From: Sediminibacter sp. Hel_I_10
GTDB lineage: Bacteria; Bacteroidota; Bacteroidia; Flavobacteriales; Flavobacteriaceae
Direction of reading: 5' to 3'
Assembly (NCBI RefSeq): GCF_000688335.1
Contig: NZ_JHZX01000001.1
Span: 2,294,001 to 2,358,000, forward strand
DNA: 64,000 nucleotides
Shown here: positions 1 to 9,839 of the stretch, one piece after another
How the letters are laid out: every line of letters begins with the position of its first letter
How positions within the stretch are numbered: position 1 is the first letter of the stretch
Translations under genes and position numbers: made by a program
Notes under the pieces: model-generated
The model's input: only the letters and a program-made list of their open reading frames with translations
Databases searched by the model: none
What the model was told of the DNA's origin: nothing

Positions 1-130
1 TATAGACTCTTGCTATTTGTGCTATACGACCTACATTTTGAAACACTAGGTTTAAGGCATCCTGAAGATATTTCATTCGGTCGCCTTTATTGCTGCCAAG
101 GGCAATATAAACAAGGTTGGTTTCTTCCAT
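1..130 (-). CDS. folK: HPPK (6-hydroxymethyl-dihydropterin pyrophosphokinase), N-terminal fragment
   Basis: Reading from the complementary ATG at 128-130, the frame stays open to the left edge (43 codons). It begins MEETNLVYIALGSNKGDR and continues with a helix ending in a RIAQIARVY segment. The GSNxGDR loop right after the first beta strand is the N-terminal signature of HPPK, which transfers pyrophosphate from ATP to 6-hydroxymethyl-7,8-dihydropterin in folate synthesis. The active-site remainder lies outside the window. It is divergent from the transporter gene that starts 70 bp away. The identification rests on one motif and the family fold order, but the match is good. Confidence 0.8.
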   Translation of the reverse strand, partial: MEETNLVYIALGSNKGDRMKYLQDALNLVFQNVGRIAQIARVY

Positions 131-199
131 AATTTGGATCAAAATAACTAAAAGAATACCACTTTCCCTTATCTTTAGCATAACTATTTATTCACATTT

Positions 200-904
200 A
201 TGACCCTTAAAGACAAACTCGCCGCTCAAAAGATCTATCTTTTTCTGGCTGCGCTGTTTATCACTTCATTAGTGGTGTCTAATTTGATTTTTCAGAAGTT
301 TTTTTATTGGTATCCATTTGATATTGAAATTTTCGGAACCAAACTGTTTGAGATTTCTGTAGGTGTTTTGCCTTATCCCATTACGTTTCTCATTACAGAT
401 TTAATTAGTGAGATTTACGGGAAGAAACGAGCCAATCAAGTGGTTATTGCTGGGATATTTGCCTCATTGTTTTCACTGTTGATCATACTTGTGGCCAACC
501 ATGCCCCGGCAACGTCATGGTCTTATGTTGATGATGCCATGTTTACGACGGTATTTGGCAACTCGGCAATTGCTGTTTTTGCTAGTATGATTACCTATTT
601 GTTTGCTCAATTTGTAGACATTCAGATTTATCACTTCTGGAAACGTGTGACCAATGGCAAAAAATTGTGGCTCAGAAACAATTTTTCAACGTGGTTTTCA
701 CAATTTGTAGATACCTTTACCATTCTCTTGTTGTTGTGTTCTTTTGGGATTATTCCCTGGGAAAATTTCAAGGGACTTTTGATAAGCGGTTTTTTGTTTA
801 AAGTGATTATTGCTCTTTTAGATACGCCGTTTTTGTATTTGGGCGTGTTTATTTTCAAGAAGCGTTTTCATTTAAGAACCAATGAGGAAATAGAGCTTAT
901 ATAG
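200..904 (+). CDS. Queuosine precursor transporter, YhhQ/DUF165 (VUT) family
   Basis: This 234-residue integral membrane protein has about six hydrophobic segments (near residues 12-32, 48-72, 80-102, 115-140, 168-190, 195-222). Family marks seen are ITDLISEIYGKK after the second segment and NNFSTWFSQFVDT before the fifth; the FST-Q-VDT pattern is typical of YhhQ/DUF165 proteins. These carriers import queuosine precursors such as preQ0/preQ1 across the inner membrane for tRNA wobble modification. Size is normal for the family. It is a single gene between divergent folK and asmA-like, with no queuosine gene beside it to confirm the substrate. Confidence 0.85.
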   Translation: MTLKDKLAAQKIYLFLAALFITSLVVSNLIFQKFFYWYPFDIEIFGTKLFEISVGVLPYPITFLITDLISEIYGKKRANQVVIAGIFASLFSLLIILVANHAPATSWSYVDDAMFTTVFGNSAIAVFASMITYLFAQFVDIQIYHFWKRVTNGKKLWLRNNFSTWFSQFVDTFTILLLLCSFGIIPWENFKGLLISGFLFKVIIALLDTPFLYLGVFIFKKRFHLRTNEEIELI

Positions 905-933
905 TCTGAAATGCAACGGCTTGACCATCGGTT

Positions 934-956
934 AAAGTTTTATTAAACTTTTGTTT
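934..956 (+). terminator. Weak possible terminator after the queuosine transporter
   Basis: A 7-bp AT-rich inverted repeat (AAAGTTT/AAACTTT, loop TATT) is followed by TGTTTT, 30 bp after the transporter stop. The stem contains only two GC pairs, so it may not terminate efficiently. Confidence 0.3.
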
Positions 957-1070
957 TAAATCAGCTAAAAATATATCCTTTACGTAACTATTTAACAAAC
1001 CAGAACATTTCCGAAGAGATACGTGTTATAGCCAAAACAGGAATTTTTAGAAATTGTAAATTAATTTTAG

Positions 1071-3764
1071 ATGAAAAAAGTATTCAAAATATTAGGGATA
1101 ACCATTGTCGTTATCTTTTTACTTTTAGTGATTGTACCATTTGCGTTTCAAGGTCAAATTAAAGACTTGGTTAAAAAAGTCATTAATCAAAACTTGAATG
1201 CCAATGTGGAGTTTAGCGATGTGAATTTGAGTTTTATTCGCAGTTTTCCGCAGGCACATGTTAATGTTGATGATTTGGTGATCACCAATTTTGAGCCTTT
1301 TAAAGGAGAAACTTTTATGAGTGCTAAAAATATCGCTTTCACTATGTCTATTAAAGAACTCTTTAAAAATGCAAATGAGGAGCCAATTATAGTAAACTCC
1401 ATAGAAATTGACGAAGCATTATTGACCTTGATGACCGATTCTTTTGGAAACAGTAACTGGGACATCACCAAAGAAACCACAGCGCAAACGTCTTCAACCT
1501 CTACAGATGCCAGTGGCAGTTTCTCTTTTGATATTGAAAAATATGCTATTAATAATAGCGCGCTCACCTATATAGACGAGGTGTCTCACATGCAAATGTA
1601 CGTTACAGAGCTCAACCATTCTGGGAAAGGAACGTTCTCTGCAGAAACGTCACAATTGGACACGAAATCGAGGGCTAACGTGAGTATGACTATTGATAGC
1701 ACGCAGTATTTAGACAATAATAAGGTAACTTTAGATGCCTTGATTGGTCTTGATTTAGAGAATCAAAAATATACCTTTATGGATAATAGAGGTTATATTA
1801 ATAAGCTGCCCTTACAATTTGAGGGTTATGTACAGATTATAGAAGAAGGTCAAGATATGGATATTACCTTTGAGAATCCAGAATCTTCGTTTAAGGATTT
1901 CTTGGCCGTGATTCCTGAGAGTTATTCAAAAAACATTGAGAATGTTGAAACTTCTGGTGATTTTAAAGTCCATGGGATTATTAAAGGCAAGGTTACCGAG
2001 ACCACCATACCTACATTGGATATTAGTATCAAGTCTAATAATGCCTCGTTCAAATATCCCGATTTACCTAAAAGTGTAAATAATATAACGATTGATACTG
2101 CTATAAAGAATACAACTGGCAATGTTGATGATACCTTTGTTGAGATCAAAACATTGGATTTTATGATTGATCAAGATGTGTTCAAATCTTCGGCAACCAT
2201 TAAAAATTTGACTAAGAATATGTTGGTAAGCGCCGATGTTGATGGGACGCTTAATCTTGCCAATCTCTCTAAGGCTTATCCTATTGATTTGGAAAAAGAG
2301 CTAAGCGGCATACTCAAAGCTAAACTGAGTATGGCATTTGATATGGATGCGATAGACACCAATGCTTATGACCGTATTAAGGCTAGTGGGACCATGAACT
2401 TGAGTGATTTTTTGTTTTCTTCGGAAGCCTTAGCCAGTCCCTTGCAAATTAGTAAGGCAGATATGAATTTTAATCCCTCTACCGTCACCCTAAATAGCTT
2501 TGACGCCAAAACGGGTAGTAGTGATTTTAAAGCGACGGGTACCATTAATAATTTGCTCGGTTTTATGCTAAGTGATAAAAAGCTTCAAGGAAACTTTAAG
2601 GTCGACTCCAACAATTTTGTGTTGGCCGATTTTATGGCAGCATCAGAAGCCTCTACATCTGCAGCAAATACAACGGAGCAGGAGCAGAACACAAGTGCCA
2701 AAAGTGCAGAAGCGTTTAAAATTCCAGACTTTTTGGATTGTACGATCAACGCCAACGCAAAAACGGTGGTCTATGATAATCTTACCCTTAAGAATGTTAC
2801 AGGTACCTTAGCCATAAAAGATCAAGAGGCAAATTTGCAGAACTTGACCTCTAATATTTTTAACGGTGTCTTAGCGCTTACGGGTAAAGTGTCAACAAAG
2901 ACAGATACGCCTGTATTTAATTTAGATTTGGGTGCTGATGGGTTTGATATCGCACAATCTTTTCAGCAAATGGATTTGCTTCAAAACTTGGCGCCAATTG
3001 CTAAAGTGCTTCAAGGAAAACTAAATACCATTATAAGTCTTCAAGGAAGTCTTAATAACGAAATGTCACCAAACTTAAGTTCTATCTCTGGAACGGCTAT
3101 GGCTGAATTACTAACAACAAACATAAATCAGGAGGAAGGCTCATTATTGAGTAAACTAGATGGTGCCTTAAATTTCATTGATTTCAGTCAATTAAATTTA
3201 GACGATTTAAAGGCCAACCTTGAATTCGCGAATGGACAAGTGAACGTGAAACCGTTTACTATTAACTATAAAGATATTGATATGGTAGTCTCTGGCTCAC
3301 ATGGCTTTGATAAAACACTATCTTACAATGCCGTTTTTGAAGTGCCAGCGAAGTATTTAGGCGGTGAGGTCAACCGATTAATAGGAAAGATAAATGATAG
3401 CGAGGTGAATAATATCACCATACCTGTAACGGCAAATATCACAGGTACATATACAAGTCCTCAAGTAAAAACAGATTTAACTAGTGGTGTCACTAGTTTG
3501 ACTAAACAATTGATTGAAATAGAGAAGCAAAAACTTATTGGTCAAGGAACCGATAAGATAAAAGACCTGTTAGGAGGGTTTTTGGGCGGTAAGACCACTA
3601 CCCCAAATTCTCCACAAGATCCTAAAACAACAACAGATTCTACAACCGTAAAAACCGATACGCTTACCACTAAAACAGATCCCGTAAAAGAAGATGTTAA
3701 GAATGTTTTGGGTAATCTTTTAAAGAACCGTAAGAAGCAAGCAGATACCACTAAAAAGAACTAA
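1071..3764 (+). CDS. AsmA family protein (large, N-terminally anchored)
   Basis: This 897-residue protein has one N-terminal membrane segment (about residues 6-28) followed by a long beta-rich region of the AsmA type. The segment after the anchor (LVKKVINQNLNANVEFSDV) is typical of AsmA-like proteins, which are thought to bridge the envelope and move lipids between inner and outer membrane. A Ser/Thr/Glu-rich linker sits near residue 530 and interrupts the repeats. The last 60 residues are a Thr/Pro/Lys-rich, probably disordered tail. It is monocistronic by position. The family call is secure; the cargo is not known. Confidence 0.8.
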   Translation: MKKVFKILGITIVVIFLLLVIVPFAFQGQIKDLVKKVINQNLNANVEFSDVNLSFIRSFPQAHVNVDDLVITNFEPFKGETFMSAKNIAFTMSIKELFKNANEEPIIVNSIEIDEALLTLMTDSFGNSNWDITKETTAQTSSTSTDASGSFSFDIEKYAINNSALTYIDEVSHMQMYVTELNHSGKGTFSAETSQLDTKSRANVSMTIDSTQYLDNNKVTLDALIGLDLENQKYTFMDNRGYINKLPLQFEGYVQIIEEGQDMDITFENPESSFKDFLAVIPESYSKNIENVETSGDFKVHGIIKGKVTETTIPTLDISIKSNNASFKYPDLPKSVNNITIDTAIKNTTGNVDDTFVEIKTLDFMIDQDVFKSSATIKNLTKNMLVSADVDGTLNLANLSKAYPIDLEKELSGILKAKLSMAFDMDAIDTNAYDRIKASGTMNLSDFLFSSEALASPLQISKADMNFNPSTVTLNSFDAKTGSSDFKATGTINNLLGFMLSDKKLQGNFKVDSNNFVLADFMAASEASTSAANTTEQEQNTSAKSAEAFKIPDFLDCTINANAKTVVYDNLTLKNVTGTLAIKDQEANLQNLTSNIFNGVLALTGKVSTKTDTPVFNLDLGADGFDIAQSFQQMDLLQNLAPIAKVLQGKLNTIISLQGSLNNEMSPNLSSISGTAMAELLTTNINQEEGSLLSKLDGALNFIDFSQLNLDDLKANLEFANGQVNVKPFTINYKDIDMVVSGSHGFDKTLSYNAVFEVPAKYLGGEVNRLIGKINDSEVNNITIPVTANITGTYTSPQVKTDLTSGVTSLTKQLIEIEKQKLIGQGTDKIKDLLGGFLGGKTTTPNSPQDPKTTTDSTTVKTDTLTTKTDPVKEDVKNVLGNLLKNRKKQADTTKKN

Positions 3765-3845
3765 AAACAAGGGTAAACGTTAATAAAAGCCTAAAAGTTC
3801 GTTCTTTTTAGCTGATTTTTGTAAATGAATGGGCTTTTATTTGCT

Positions 3846-3877
3846 TTTGTCAAAATAAAAGTTACATTATACTCTTG
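3846..3877 (+). promoter_or_regulatory. Possible rpoD-rpsU promoter
   Basis: TTTG at 3846-3849, a 20-nt spacer and TACTCTTG at 3870-3877 resemble the Bacteroidota TTTG/TAnnTTTG promoter, with one mismatch in the -7 box. Placement about 28 bp before the rpoD start codon is reasonable. Confidence 0.4.
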
Positions 3878-3904
3878 CAAACATTTTAAAACAAGATAGA
3901 ATAT

Positions 3905-4768
3905 ATGAGGCAGTTAAAGATTACAAAGCAAGTTACCAACCGTGAATCCAAATCACTAGATAAGTATCTACAAGACATTAGCAAACTCCCAATGATTACC
4001 GCCGAAGAGGAGGTAGAGTTAGCACAGCGCATTAGAGAAGGAGACCAGCAGGCTTTAGATAAGCTTACTACGGCCAACTTACGTTTTGTGGTATCTGTAG
4101 CCAAACAATATCAAAATCAGGGATTAACACTTCCAGATTTAATTAATGAGGGTAATGCAGGTTTAGTAAAAGCAGCCAAGCGTTTTGATGAAACACGTGG
4201 TTTTAAATTTATATCTTACGCCGTTTGGTGGATTAGACAAGCAATTTTACAAGCTTTAGCTGAGCAATCTCGTATAGTTAGATTACCTTTGAACAAAATT
4301 GGTAGCATTAATAAGATTAACAAAGCGTTTTCTTATTTAGAACAAGCTCATGAACGCCCGCCAAGTCCGCAAGAAATTGCAAAGGAGTTGGATATGACGG
4401 TTTCCGAAGTGAAACAATCCTTAAAAAATTCTGGGCGCCATTTATCTATGGATGCACCATTAAAGGAAGGAGAAACGTCAAGTTTATATGATGTTGTAAA
4501 ATCTGGTGAATCACCAAACCCAGATAGAGAATTAATGTTGGAGTCCTTAAATGTGGAAATCAATAGAGCGCTAGATACGCTATCACAAAAAGAAAGCGAT
4601 GTTATTCGTTTAAATTTTGGTTTAAGTAATGAGCCACCAATGACCTTGGATGAAATTGGTTTAACCTTTGATTTAACGCGGGAACGAGTAAGACAAATTA
4701 GAGAAAAAGGCATCAAGCGTTTACGCCAAGAGTCTAAAAGTAAAATATTAAAAACCTATTTAGGATAG
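3905..4768 (+). CDS. rpoD: Primary RNA polymerase sigma factor (sigma-70, Bacteroidota short form)
   Basis: A 287-residue sigma factor that directs core RNA polymerase to housekeeping promoters. Regions are clear: 1.2 ([20 protein letters not shown], about residues 17-36), 2.2-2.4 with [17 protein letters not shown] and [13 protein letters not shown], region 3 with [14 protein letters not shown], and 4.2 with the helix-turn-helix [20 protein letters not shown]. Region 1.1 is absent, which is the usual state of the Bacteroidota primary sigma (about 287 residues). rpsU follows 28 bp downstream and is probably cotranscribed. Confidence 0.96.
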   Translation: MRQLKITKQVTNRESKSLDKYLQDISKLPMITAEEEVELAQRIREGDQQALDKLTTANLRFVVSVAKQYQNQGLTLPDLINEGNAGLVKAAKRFDETRGFKFISYAVWWIRQAILQALAEQSRIVRLPLNKIGSINKINKAFSYLEQAHERPPSPQEIAKELDMTVSEVKQSLKNSGRHLSMDAPLKEGETSSLYDVVKSGESPNPDRELMLESLNVEINRALDTLSQKESDVIRLNFGLSNEPPMTLDEIGLTFDLTRERVRQIREKGIKRLRQESKSKILKTYLG

Positions 4769-4796
4769 ACCTAAATCTATAACCATTAGAAGTATC

Positions 4797-4991
4797 ATGA
4801 TTAAAATTTTAGTAAAAGATGGCGAAAGTATAGAACGTGCTTTAAAACGCTATAAGAGAAAACATAGAAATGTAAAGACGATGCAGAACATTCGTGAAAA
4901 CCAGTTTTTCACTAAGCCATCTGTAAAACGCAGACGCGAAATTCAGAAAGCTGGATATATCCAAAACTTGAGAGATCAAGAGGATATATAA
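4797..4991 (+). CDS. rpsU: 30S ribosomal protein S21
   Basis: A 64-residue basic protein beginning MIKILVKDGESIERALKRYK with the KPSVKRRREIQKAGY segment, both typical of bS21. It is the small-subunit protein near the anti-Shine-Dalgarno region of 16S rRNA. In Bacteroidota bS21 helps hide the anti-SD, consistent with the lack of Shine-Dalgarno sequences in this window. It lies directly behind rpoD and ends before a strong hairpin terminator. Confidence 0.97.
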   Translation: MIKILVKDGESIERALKRYKRKHRNVKTMQNIRENQFFTKPSVKRRREIQKAGYIQNLRDQEDI

Positions 4992-5014
4992 CGAGTTCTT
5001 GTTTTAATATATGT

Positions 5015-5045
5015 AAAAAGCACATCTAAAGGATGTGCTTTTTTT
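5015..5045. terminator. Bidirectional intrinsic terminator between rpsU and the DUF2797 gene
   Basis: A 12-bp perfect stem (AAAAAGCACATC with GATGTGCTTTTT), 5-nt loop, flanked by A- and T-tracts. It sits between two convergent genes and can serve both. Confidence 0.85.
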
Positions 5046-5063
5046 ATGTGTTGATGTTGGGGT

Positions 5064-5858
5064 TTAGTCTATTGTAATTTTTACAACCAAGCCTTCATTG
5101 CCTCTAATGTTAAATACAGTATCATCTTCAAAGATGAGGTATTGTCCCTTTATGCCAACTAACCTTCCTTTAAAAGATGTTTCTTTTTCAAGATTTAAGC
5201 TTTTGGGTTTTTCCGGATAATGATTCACAGGAAAAAGAATATTGGTTTCGGTATTGGAAGCGATAAAATAATCAAGTGCTTCATCAGGGATGAACTGCTT
5301 TAATTTTTCCCGCCACTCTACTAAATTTTCATCCTCAATATCATTTTTGAGCATTTTGCGCCAATTGGTTTTGTCTGCAACGTGATCTTTAAGAGCAACT
5401 TCAGTAATCCCCGCAAGATAGCGGTTTGGGACTTCAACAATTTCAATAGCTTCGTGTGCACCTTGGTCAATCCATCTGGTAGGAACTTGTGTCTTTCTCG
5501 TCACACCAACCTTAACGTTACTGGAATTGGCTAAATAGACCACATGGGGTTGTAGCTGCACCTTTTTTTCATACTCCAAATCTCGATCTTCTTGATCCAG
5601 GTGTGCCGTGCTTAATTCTGGTCTCATAATCCAATCTGCAGCTTGAGGAATATCAAAAAAACAGCTTTTGCAAAAGCCTTGTCTGTAGATGGGTTTGTTT
5701 AATCCACAATTGAGACATTGATGTTTAATGAACTCTAAAGACAGCGTTTTGCCCAATATTTGGTTAAGGTTCAGGAAGTCATTTTCCAATATTAAAAAAT
5801 ATTGAATGGGCTCTGCGAACTCCGTTTGCATCTTTCTTAAAACGCCTTGATAGTACAT
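5064..5858 (-). CDS. DUF2797 family protein
   Basis: About 264 residues from the ATG whose complement is at 5856-5858. A longer reading to 5930 is possible but would run through the start of the divergent gene, and its extra 24 residues look non-conserved. Four cysteines in a CxxC-11-CxxC arrangement (C48, C51, C63, C66) form a likely zinc site. The middle (VYLANSSNVKVGVTR, WIDQGA, NRYLAGITEVALKDHVADKTNWRKML) is the DUF2797 signature and resembles GIY-YIG-like folds. No biochemical role is established for the family. It converges with rpsU. Confidence 0.8.
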   Translation of the reverse strand: MYYQGVLRKMQTEFAEPIQYFLILENDFLNLNQILGKTLSLEFIKHQCLNCGLNKPIYRQGFCKSCFFDIPQAADWIMRPELSTAHLDQEDRDLEYEKKVQLQPHVVYLANSSNVKVGVTRKTQVPTRWIDQGAHEAIEIVEVPNRYLAGITEVALKDHVADKTNWRKMLKNDIEDENLVEWREKLKQFIPDEALDYFIASNTETNILFPVNHYPEKPKSLNLEKETSFKGRLVGIKGQYLIFEDDTVFNIRGNEGLVVKITID

Positions 5859-5910
5859 AGGGAAAAAAGTGTTATTTTTATTGAACTTAAAAGTTAAAGA
5901 TACCAAAATA

Positions 5911-7437
5911 ATGCCGATTCCATTAGTCAATTCAATTGCTTCATGGTTTTTGAAAAAGCGGTTTCACCAAATCGATTTATTTTTAAAATACCCGAATGAA
6001 GTACAAAACGAGTTGCTGTTTCACCTGCTATCAAAAGCAAAAGATACTGAAATTGGCAAGCAATACGAGTTCAGTTCCATTTCTAGTTATCGTGAGTTTT
6101 CTCAACGTGTTCCTGTTTCCAGTTATGAAGATTACCAGAATGTTATTGAGCGTTCTAGGAGAGGCGAAAACAATATCTTTTGGCCACATCCTATCAAGTG
6201 GTTTGCCAAATCCAGTGGCACCACCAACGCCAAGAGTAAGTTTATACCCGTAAGTTCAGAGTCTCTAGAAGATTGTCATTATGCGGCAAGTAAAGATTTG
6301 CTGTGCATGTATTTAAGCAATAATGAAGATTCTCAACTGTTTACAGGAAAGAGTCTGCGTTTAGGTGGTAGCAAGGAGCTGTATAAGGAGAATGGCACCG
6401 CATTTGGAGATTTATCTGCGATTCTTATTGATAATATGCCCTTTTGGGCAGAGTTTAGTAGTACGCCAAGCAGTCGTGTTTCCTTAATGAACAATTGGGA
6501 AGAAAAGATGCAGGCAATTGTTGAGGAGACGAGATATGAAAATGTCACAAGCCTTGCCGGCGTTCCTTCTTGGATGCTCGTGCTTTTGAATAACGTTTTA
6601 GATGCTACGGGTAAAGACAGCTTGTTTGATATTTGGCCAAATCTAGAAGTTTACTTTCATGGTGGTGTGAGCTTTGTGCCTTATCAAGATCAATACGAAG
6701 CTATTTTACCTCGGAATAATTTTAGGTATTACGAGATTTATAACGCTTCGGAAGGATTTTTCGCTATTCAAGATCGAAACAATAGCAGTGAGTTATTGCT
6801 TATGTTGGACTATGGGATTTTCTATGAATTTATTAGTATGGATGCTTATGGGACTTCAAATCAAAAAGTAATCCCACTGAGTGAGGTGGCTTTAGATACT
6901 AACTATGCTGTCATCATTACCACCAATGCAGGGCTTTGGCGCTATAAAATTGGCGATACCGTAAGATTTACCTCGATTAACCCATATCGTATTAAGGTTT
7001 CTGGACGCACAAAACATCACATTAATGCCTTTGGCGAAGAACTCATCATTGAAAATGCTGAGGATGCCCTTAGAAAAGTGTGTGCCATTACTAATGCCGA
7101 AATTGTAGATTACACGGCTGCTCCCATTTTTATGAAAGGAAAAACGAAAGGATCTCATGAATGGCTTATTGAGTTTAAGACCGAGCCTAAAGACTTGGAA
7201 GCATTTAATGCGCTTTTGGATCAGACACTGCAATCCATCAACTCTGATTATGAGGCGAAACGCTTAAATGATATGACGCTTGTATTGCCGAAAGTGCATG
7301 CTGCAAGATCAGGATTGTTTTACGATTGGTTAAAACAGCATGATAGAGTTGGAGGTCAACATAAGATTCCTAGACTTTCTAATAGCAGGGAATATCTTGA
7401 TGAGCTATTGGTGTTAAATACTGCGCAGGTTCTATAA
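5911..7437 (+). CDS. GH3-like acyl-adenylating enzyme
   Basis: A 508-residue protein from the ATG at 5911; an earlier in-frame start at 5869 would overlap the divergent DUF2797 promoter region. It carries GH3-superfamily features: KWFAKSSGTTNAKSKFIPVS (phosphate-binding loop), GVPSWML, YEIYNASEGFFAIQ (adenine/acyl contacts), LWRYKIGDTVRFT and the hinge SGRTKHHINAFGEELI. Plant GH3 enzymes adenylate hormones and conjugate amino acids. In Bacteroidota the homologues are widespread with unproven substrates, so only adenylation or ligation of a carboxylate can be suggested. A bidirectional terminator lies before clpX. Confidence 0.85.
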   Translation: MPIPLVNSIASWFLKKRFHQIDLFLKYPNEVQNELLFHLLSKAKDTEIGKQYEFSSISSYREFSQRVPVSSYEDYQNVIERSRRGENNIFWPHPIKWFAKSSGTTNAKSKFIPVSSESLEDCHYAASKDLLCMYLSNNEDSQLFTGKSLRLGGSKELYKENGTAFGDLSAILIDNMPFWAEFSSTPSSRVSLMNNWEEKMQAIVEETRYENVTSLAGVPSWMLVLLNNVLDATGKDSLFDIWPNLEVYFHGGVSFVPYQDQYEAILPRNNFRYYEIYNASEGFFAIQDRNNSSELLLMLDYGIFYEFISMDAYGTSNQKVIPLSEVALDTNYAVIITTNAGLWRYKIGDTVRFTSINPYRIKVSGRTKHHINAFGEELIIENAEDALRKVCAITNAEIVDYTAAPIFMKGKTKGSHEWLIEFKTEPKDLEAFNALLDQTLQSINSDYEAKRLNDMTLVLPKVHAARSGLFYDWLKQHDRVGGQHKIPRLSNSREYLDELLVLNTAQVL

Positions 7438-7662
7438 TTTTCTGAAATAGTTTTTTACTCTTTTTCCCGACGAATGTATTATTCACATACCTGATAACGA
7501 GTATTTGTGATCTTTTGTCCAAAACTGTTAAAATGCGTTTTTTTTATTAAAGAATGCATCTATATTAGCAGTATAGATATCAAGTAGCAGACTAATCCTC
7601 CCTCATTTTTTACTTGGTCTGCGACCAATTAATAGCAATATTAGTTCTTAATCCAGCTAAAA

Positions 7663-7698
7663 AAAACCACTCTGTAAAAGAGTGGTTTTGCTTTTTTA
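7663..7698. terminator. Bidirectional terminator between the GH3-like gene and clpX
   Basis: 11-bp perfect stem (AAAACCACTCT/AGAGTGGTTTT), loop GTAAA, A-rich on one side and GCTTTTTT on the other. The convergent genes end 226 bp (GH3-like) and 19 bp (clpX) away. Confidence 0.85.
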
Positions 7699-7716
7699 AA
7701 TACTTAGTACTCTTAG

Positions 7717-8949
7717 TTAGGAGACCGCCTTCAACTTCTTCAACGTTGTTTTGGTCAACTTATCTTCTGCATAAGATTTAGTGACATTAAGTTTTTTCTC
7801 ATCACCACTAGGGAGATCATACATAGCATCGGTCAAAATATCTTCACAGAGCGATCGTAATCCTCTTGCGCCTAATTTATACTCAATAGCTTTGGTAACT
7901 ATATAATCCAATGCTCCATCTGTTATAGAGAATTCAACATCATCCATTTCAAACAGTTTTCTGTATTGTTTGATAATGGCGTTTTTAGGCTCTGTTAAAA
8001 TAGCTCTCAAGGTTTTGGCGTCTAAAGGATCCATGTAAGTTAGTACAGGGAGACGACCAATGATTTCTGGTATTAATCCAAAATCTTTTAAATCCTTCGG
8101 AATAATGTATTGCAATAAATTATCTAGGTCTACAGCATCATTATCGTGAGCGGCCTTATAACCTATAGCAGAAAGATTAAGGCGTTTGGATATTTTTCTA
8201 TCAATACCATCAAAAGCACCACCTGCAATAAACAAGATGTGTTCTGTATTGACTTCAATAAATTTTTGATCTGGATGTTTACGGCCTCCTTTTGGCGGTA
8301 CGTTTACTGTAGTACCTTCCAACAGCTTTAATAAAGCTTGCTGTACGCCTTCTCCAGAAACGTCACGTGTAATGGATGGATTGTCACTCTTACGGGCAAT
8401 TTTATCAATCTCATCTATAAATACGATGCCTTTTTCAGCTTTTTCAAGATTATAATCGGCAGCTTGCAATAATCGGGTCAAAATACTTTCAACATCTTCA
8501 CCAACATAACCCGCTTCGGTCAATACCGTAGCATCCACTATTGCTAAAGGAACGTTAAGCATTCTAGCGACCGTTTTAGCCATAAGGGTTTTACCGGTAC
8601 CGGTTTGCCCTACCATGATGATATTACTTTTTTGTATTTCGATATCATCATCAGATGCTGGCTGTAATAAACGTTTGTAATGATTATATACTGCTACAGA
8701 CATCACTTTTTTAGTATATTCTTGACCAATAATATATTCGTCAAGAAACCCTTTGATTTGCTGAGGTTTTCTCAACACCAATTCTGAAGACAGATCGGCA
8801 TTATCACTTTGTTTAGATTCCTCTAAAACAATACCGTGTGCCTGCTCGATGCAACGATCACAAATATGCGCATCTAAGCCTGCAATCAATAAATTGGTTT
8901 CTGGCTTTTTCCTACCACAAAATGAACATTCTAATTCTTCCTTTGCCAT
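7717..8949 (-). CDS. clpX: ATP-dependent Clp protease ATP-binding subunit ClpX
   Basis: A 410-residue AAA+ unfoldase that feeds tagged proteins to ClpP. Seen in order: N-terminal zinc-binding domain with C8, C11, C30 and C33; Walker A GQTGTGKT (114-121); pore loop GYVG (147-150); Walker B FIDEID (177-182); sensor regions and the LGARGLRSL sensor-2 motif near the C terminus. Length is normal. It lies downstream of clpP on the same strand with 150 bp between them, the usual tig-clpP-clpX order. Confidence 0.97.
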   Translation of the reverse strand: MAKEELECSFCGRKKPETNLLIAGLDAHICDRCIEQAHGIVLEESKQSDNADLSSELVLRKPQQIKGFLDEYIIGQEYTKKVMSVAVYNHYKRLLQPASDDDIEIQKSNIIMVGQTGTGKTLMAKTVARMLNVPLAIVDATVLTEAGYVGEDVESILTRLLQAADYNLEKAEKGIVFIDEIDKIARKSDNPSITRDVSGEGVQQALLKLLEGTTVNVPPKGGRKHPDQKFIEVNTEHILFIAGGAFDGIDRKISKRLNLSAIGYKAAHDNDAVDLDNLLQYIIPKDLKDFGLIPEIIGRLPVLTYMDPLDAKTLRAILTEPKNAIIKQYRKLFEMDDVEFSITDGALDYIVTKAIEYKLGARGLRSLCEDILTDAMYDLPSGDEKKLNVTKSYAEDKLTKTTLKKLKAVS

Positions 8950-9099
8950 ATTTTAATTTCAATGTTGCGTTTCAAACTTCAAAATTCAGTTGAAATTCAA
9001 AGGCTTGAGTGCAACGTGTTCTCATTGTTGTTTAATCACGGGTTGTACGCCTCTTAACGTAAATTTCAGATGGCTCACATTTCCGTAGTTAATTGATTT

Positions 9100-9777
9100 T
9101 TAGGCGTCACGAGATAATACCTCGTCTATCATACCGTAATCTTTAGCTTGTTGTGCTTTCATCCAATAATCACGATCACTATCATCGTAGACTTTATCGT
9201 AATCTTGTCCAGAATGCTTAGCAATTATTTTGTAAAGCTCTTCTTTTAGGGTGACAATCTCGCGTGCTGTAATTTCTATATCACTCGCTTGACCTTGAGC
9301 ACCTCCTAAAGGTTGGTGAATCATAACACGACTATGGGTTAAGCCACTGCGCTTTCCTTTTGTGCCAGCACATAATAAGACGGCACCCATAGATGCTGCC
9401 ATACCTGTACAAATGGTAGCAACGTCTGGCTTGATCAGTTGCATGGTATCATAAATACCCAATCCTGCATAAACACTACCTCCTGGTGAGTTGATGTAAA
9501 TTTGAATATCTTTTGCAGCATCTGTACTTTCTAAAAACAAAAGTTGTGCTTGTATAATATTAGCGACTTGATCGTTAATGCCTGTGCCCATAAAGATGAT
9601 GCGATCCATCATAAGACGTGAAAACACATCCATAGCCACCGCATTCATTTGACGCTCCTCAATAATATTTGGAGTCAAATTTGTAGGGTACATGCTGCTC
9701 ATGATCTTGTCATAATAGGTACTGCTGATCCCTTGATCTTTTATTGCGAATTTTTCGAATTCTTTTCCGTAATTCAT
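9100..9777 (-). CDS. clpP: ATP-dependent Clp protease proteolytic subunit ClpP
   Basis: A 225-residue serine peptidase subunit. The catalytic triad is visible: Ser129 in GMAASMGA, His154 in MIHQPLGGAQGQ, and Asp203 in DRDYWM. The first 35-40 residues extend beyond the E. coli mature start and may be a propeptide, as usual for the family. It forms the chamber served by ClpX, whose gene follows. It is separated from upstream tig by a strong hairpin, so it may have its own promoter. Confidence 0.97.
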   Translation of the reverse strand: MNYGKEFEKFAIKDQGISSTYYDKIMSSMYPTNLTPNIIEERQMNAVAMDVFSRLMMDRIIFMGTGINDQVANIIQAQLLFLESTDAAKDIQIYINSPGGSVYAGLGIYDTMQLIKPDVATICTGMAASMGAVLLCAGTKGKRSGLTHSRVMIHQPLGGAQGQASDIEITAREIVTLKEELYKIIAKHSGQDYDKVYDDSDRDYWMKAQQAKDYGMIDEVLSRDA

Positions 9778-9812
9778 AAATTGATATTATCGTTTATTTT
9801 TCTAAAACAAAA

Positions 9813-9839
9813 GAGCGTAAAACTGTTTGTTTTACGCTC
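9813..9839 (-). terminator. Hairpin terminator between tig and clpP
   Basis: 11-bp perfect stem (GAGCGTAAAAC/GTTTTACGCTC on either strand), 5-nt loop, followed on the minus strand by TTTTGTTTTAG. It lies 27 bp after the tig stop codon. Confidence 0.7.

Noticed and set aside
1187-1567. 126-codon minus-strand open frame inside the AsmA-like gene
   Set aside because: Shadow of a well-supported gene, with no plausible start context or motif.
5911-7437. GH3 homologue as evidence for plant-hormone metabolism
   Set aside because: The family is widespread in Bacteroidota with unknown substrates; nothing in the neighbourhood supports auxin or jasmonate.
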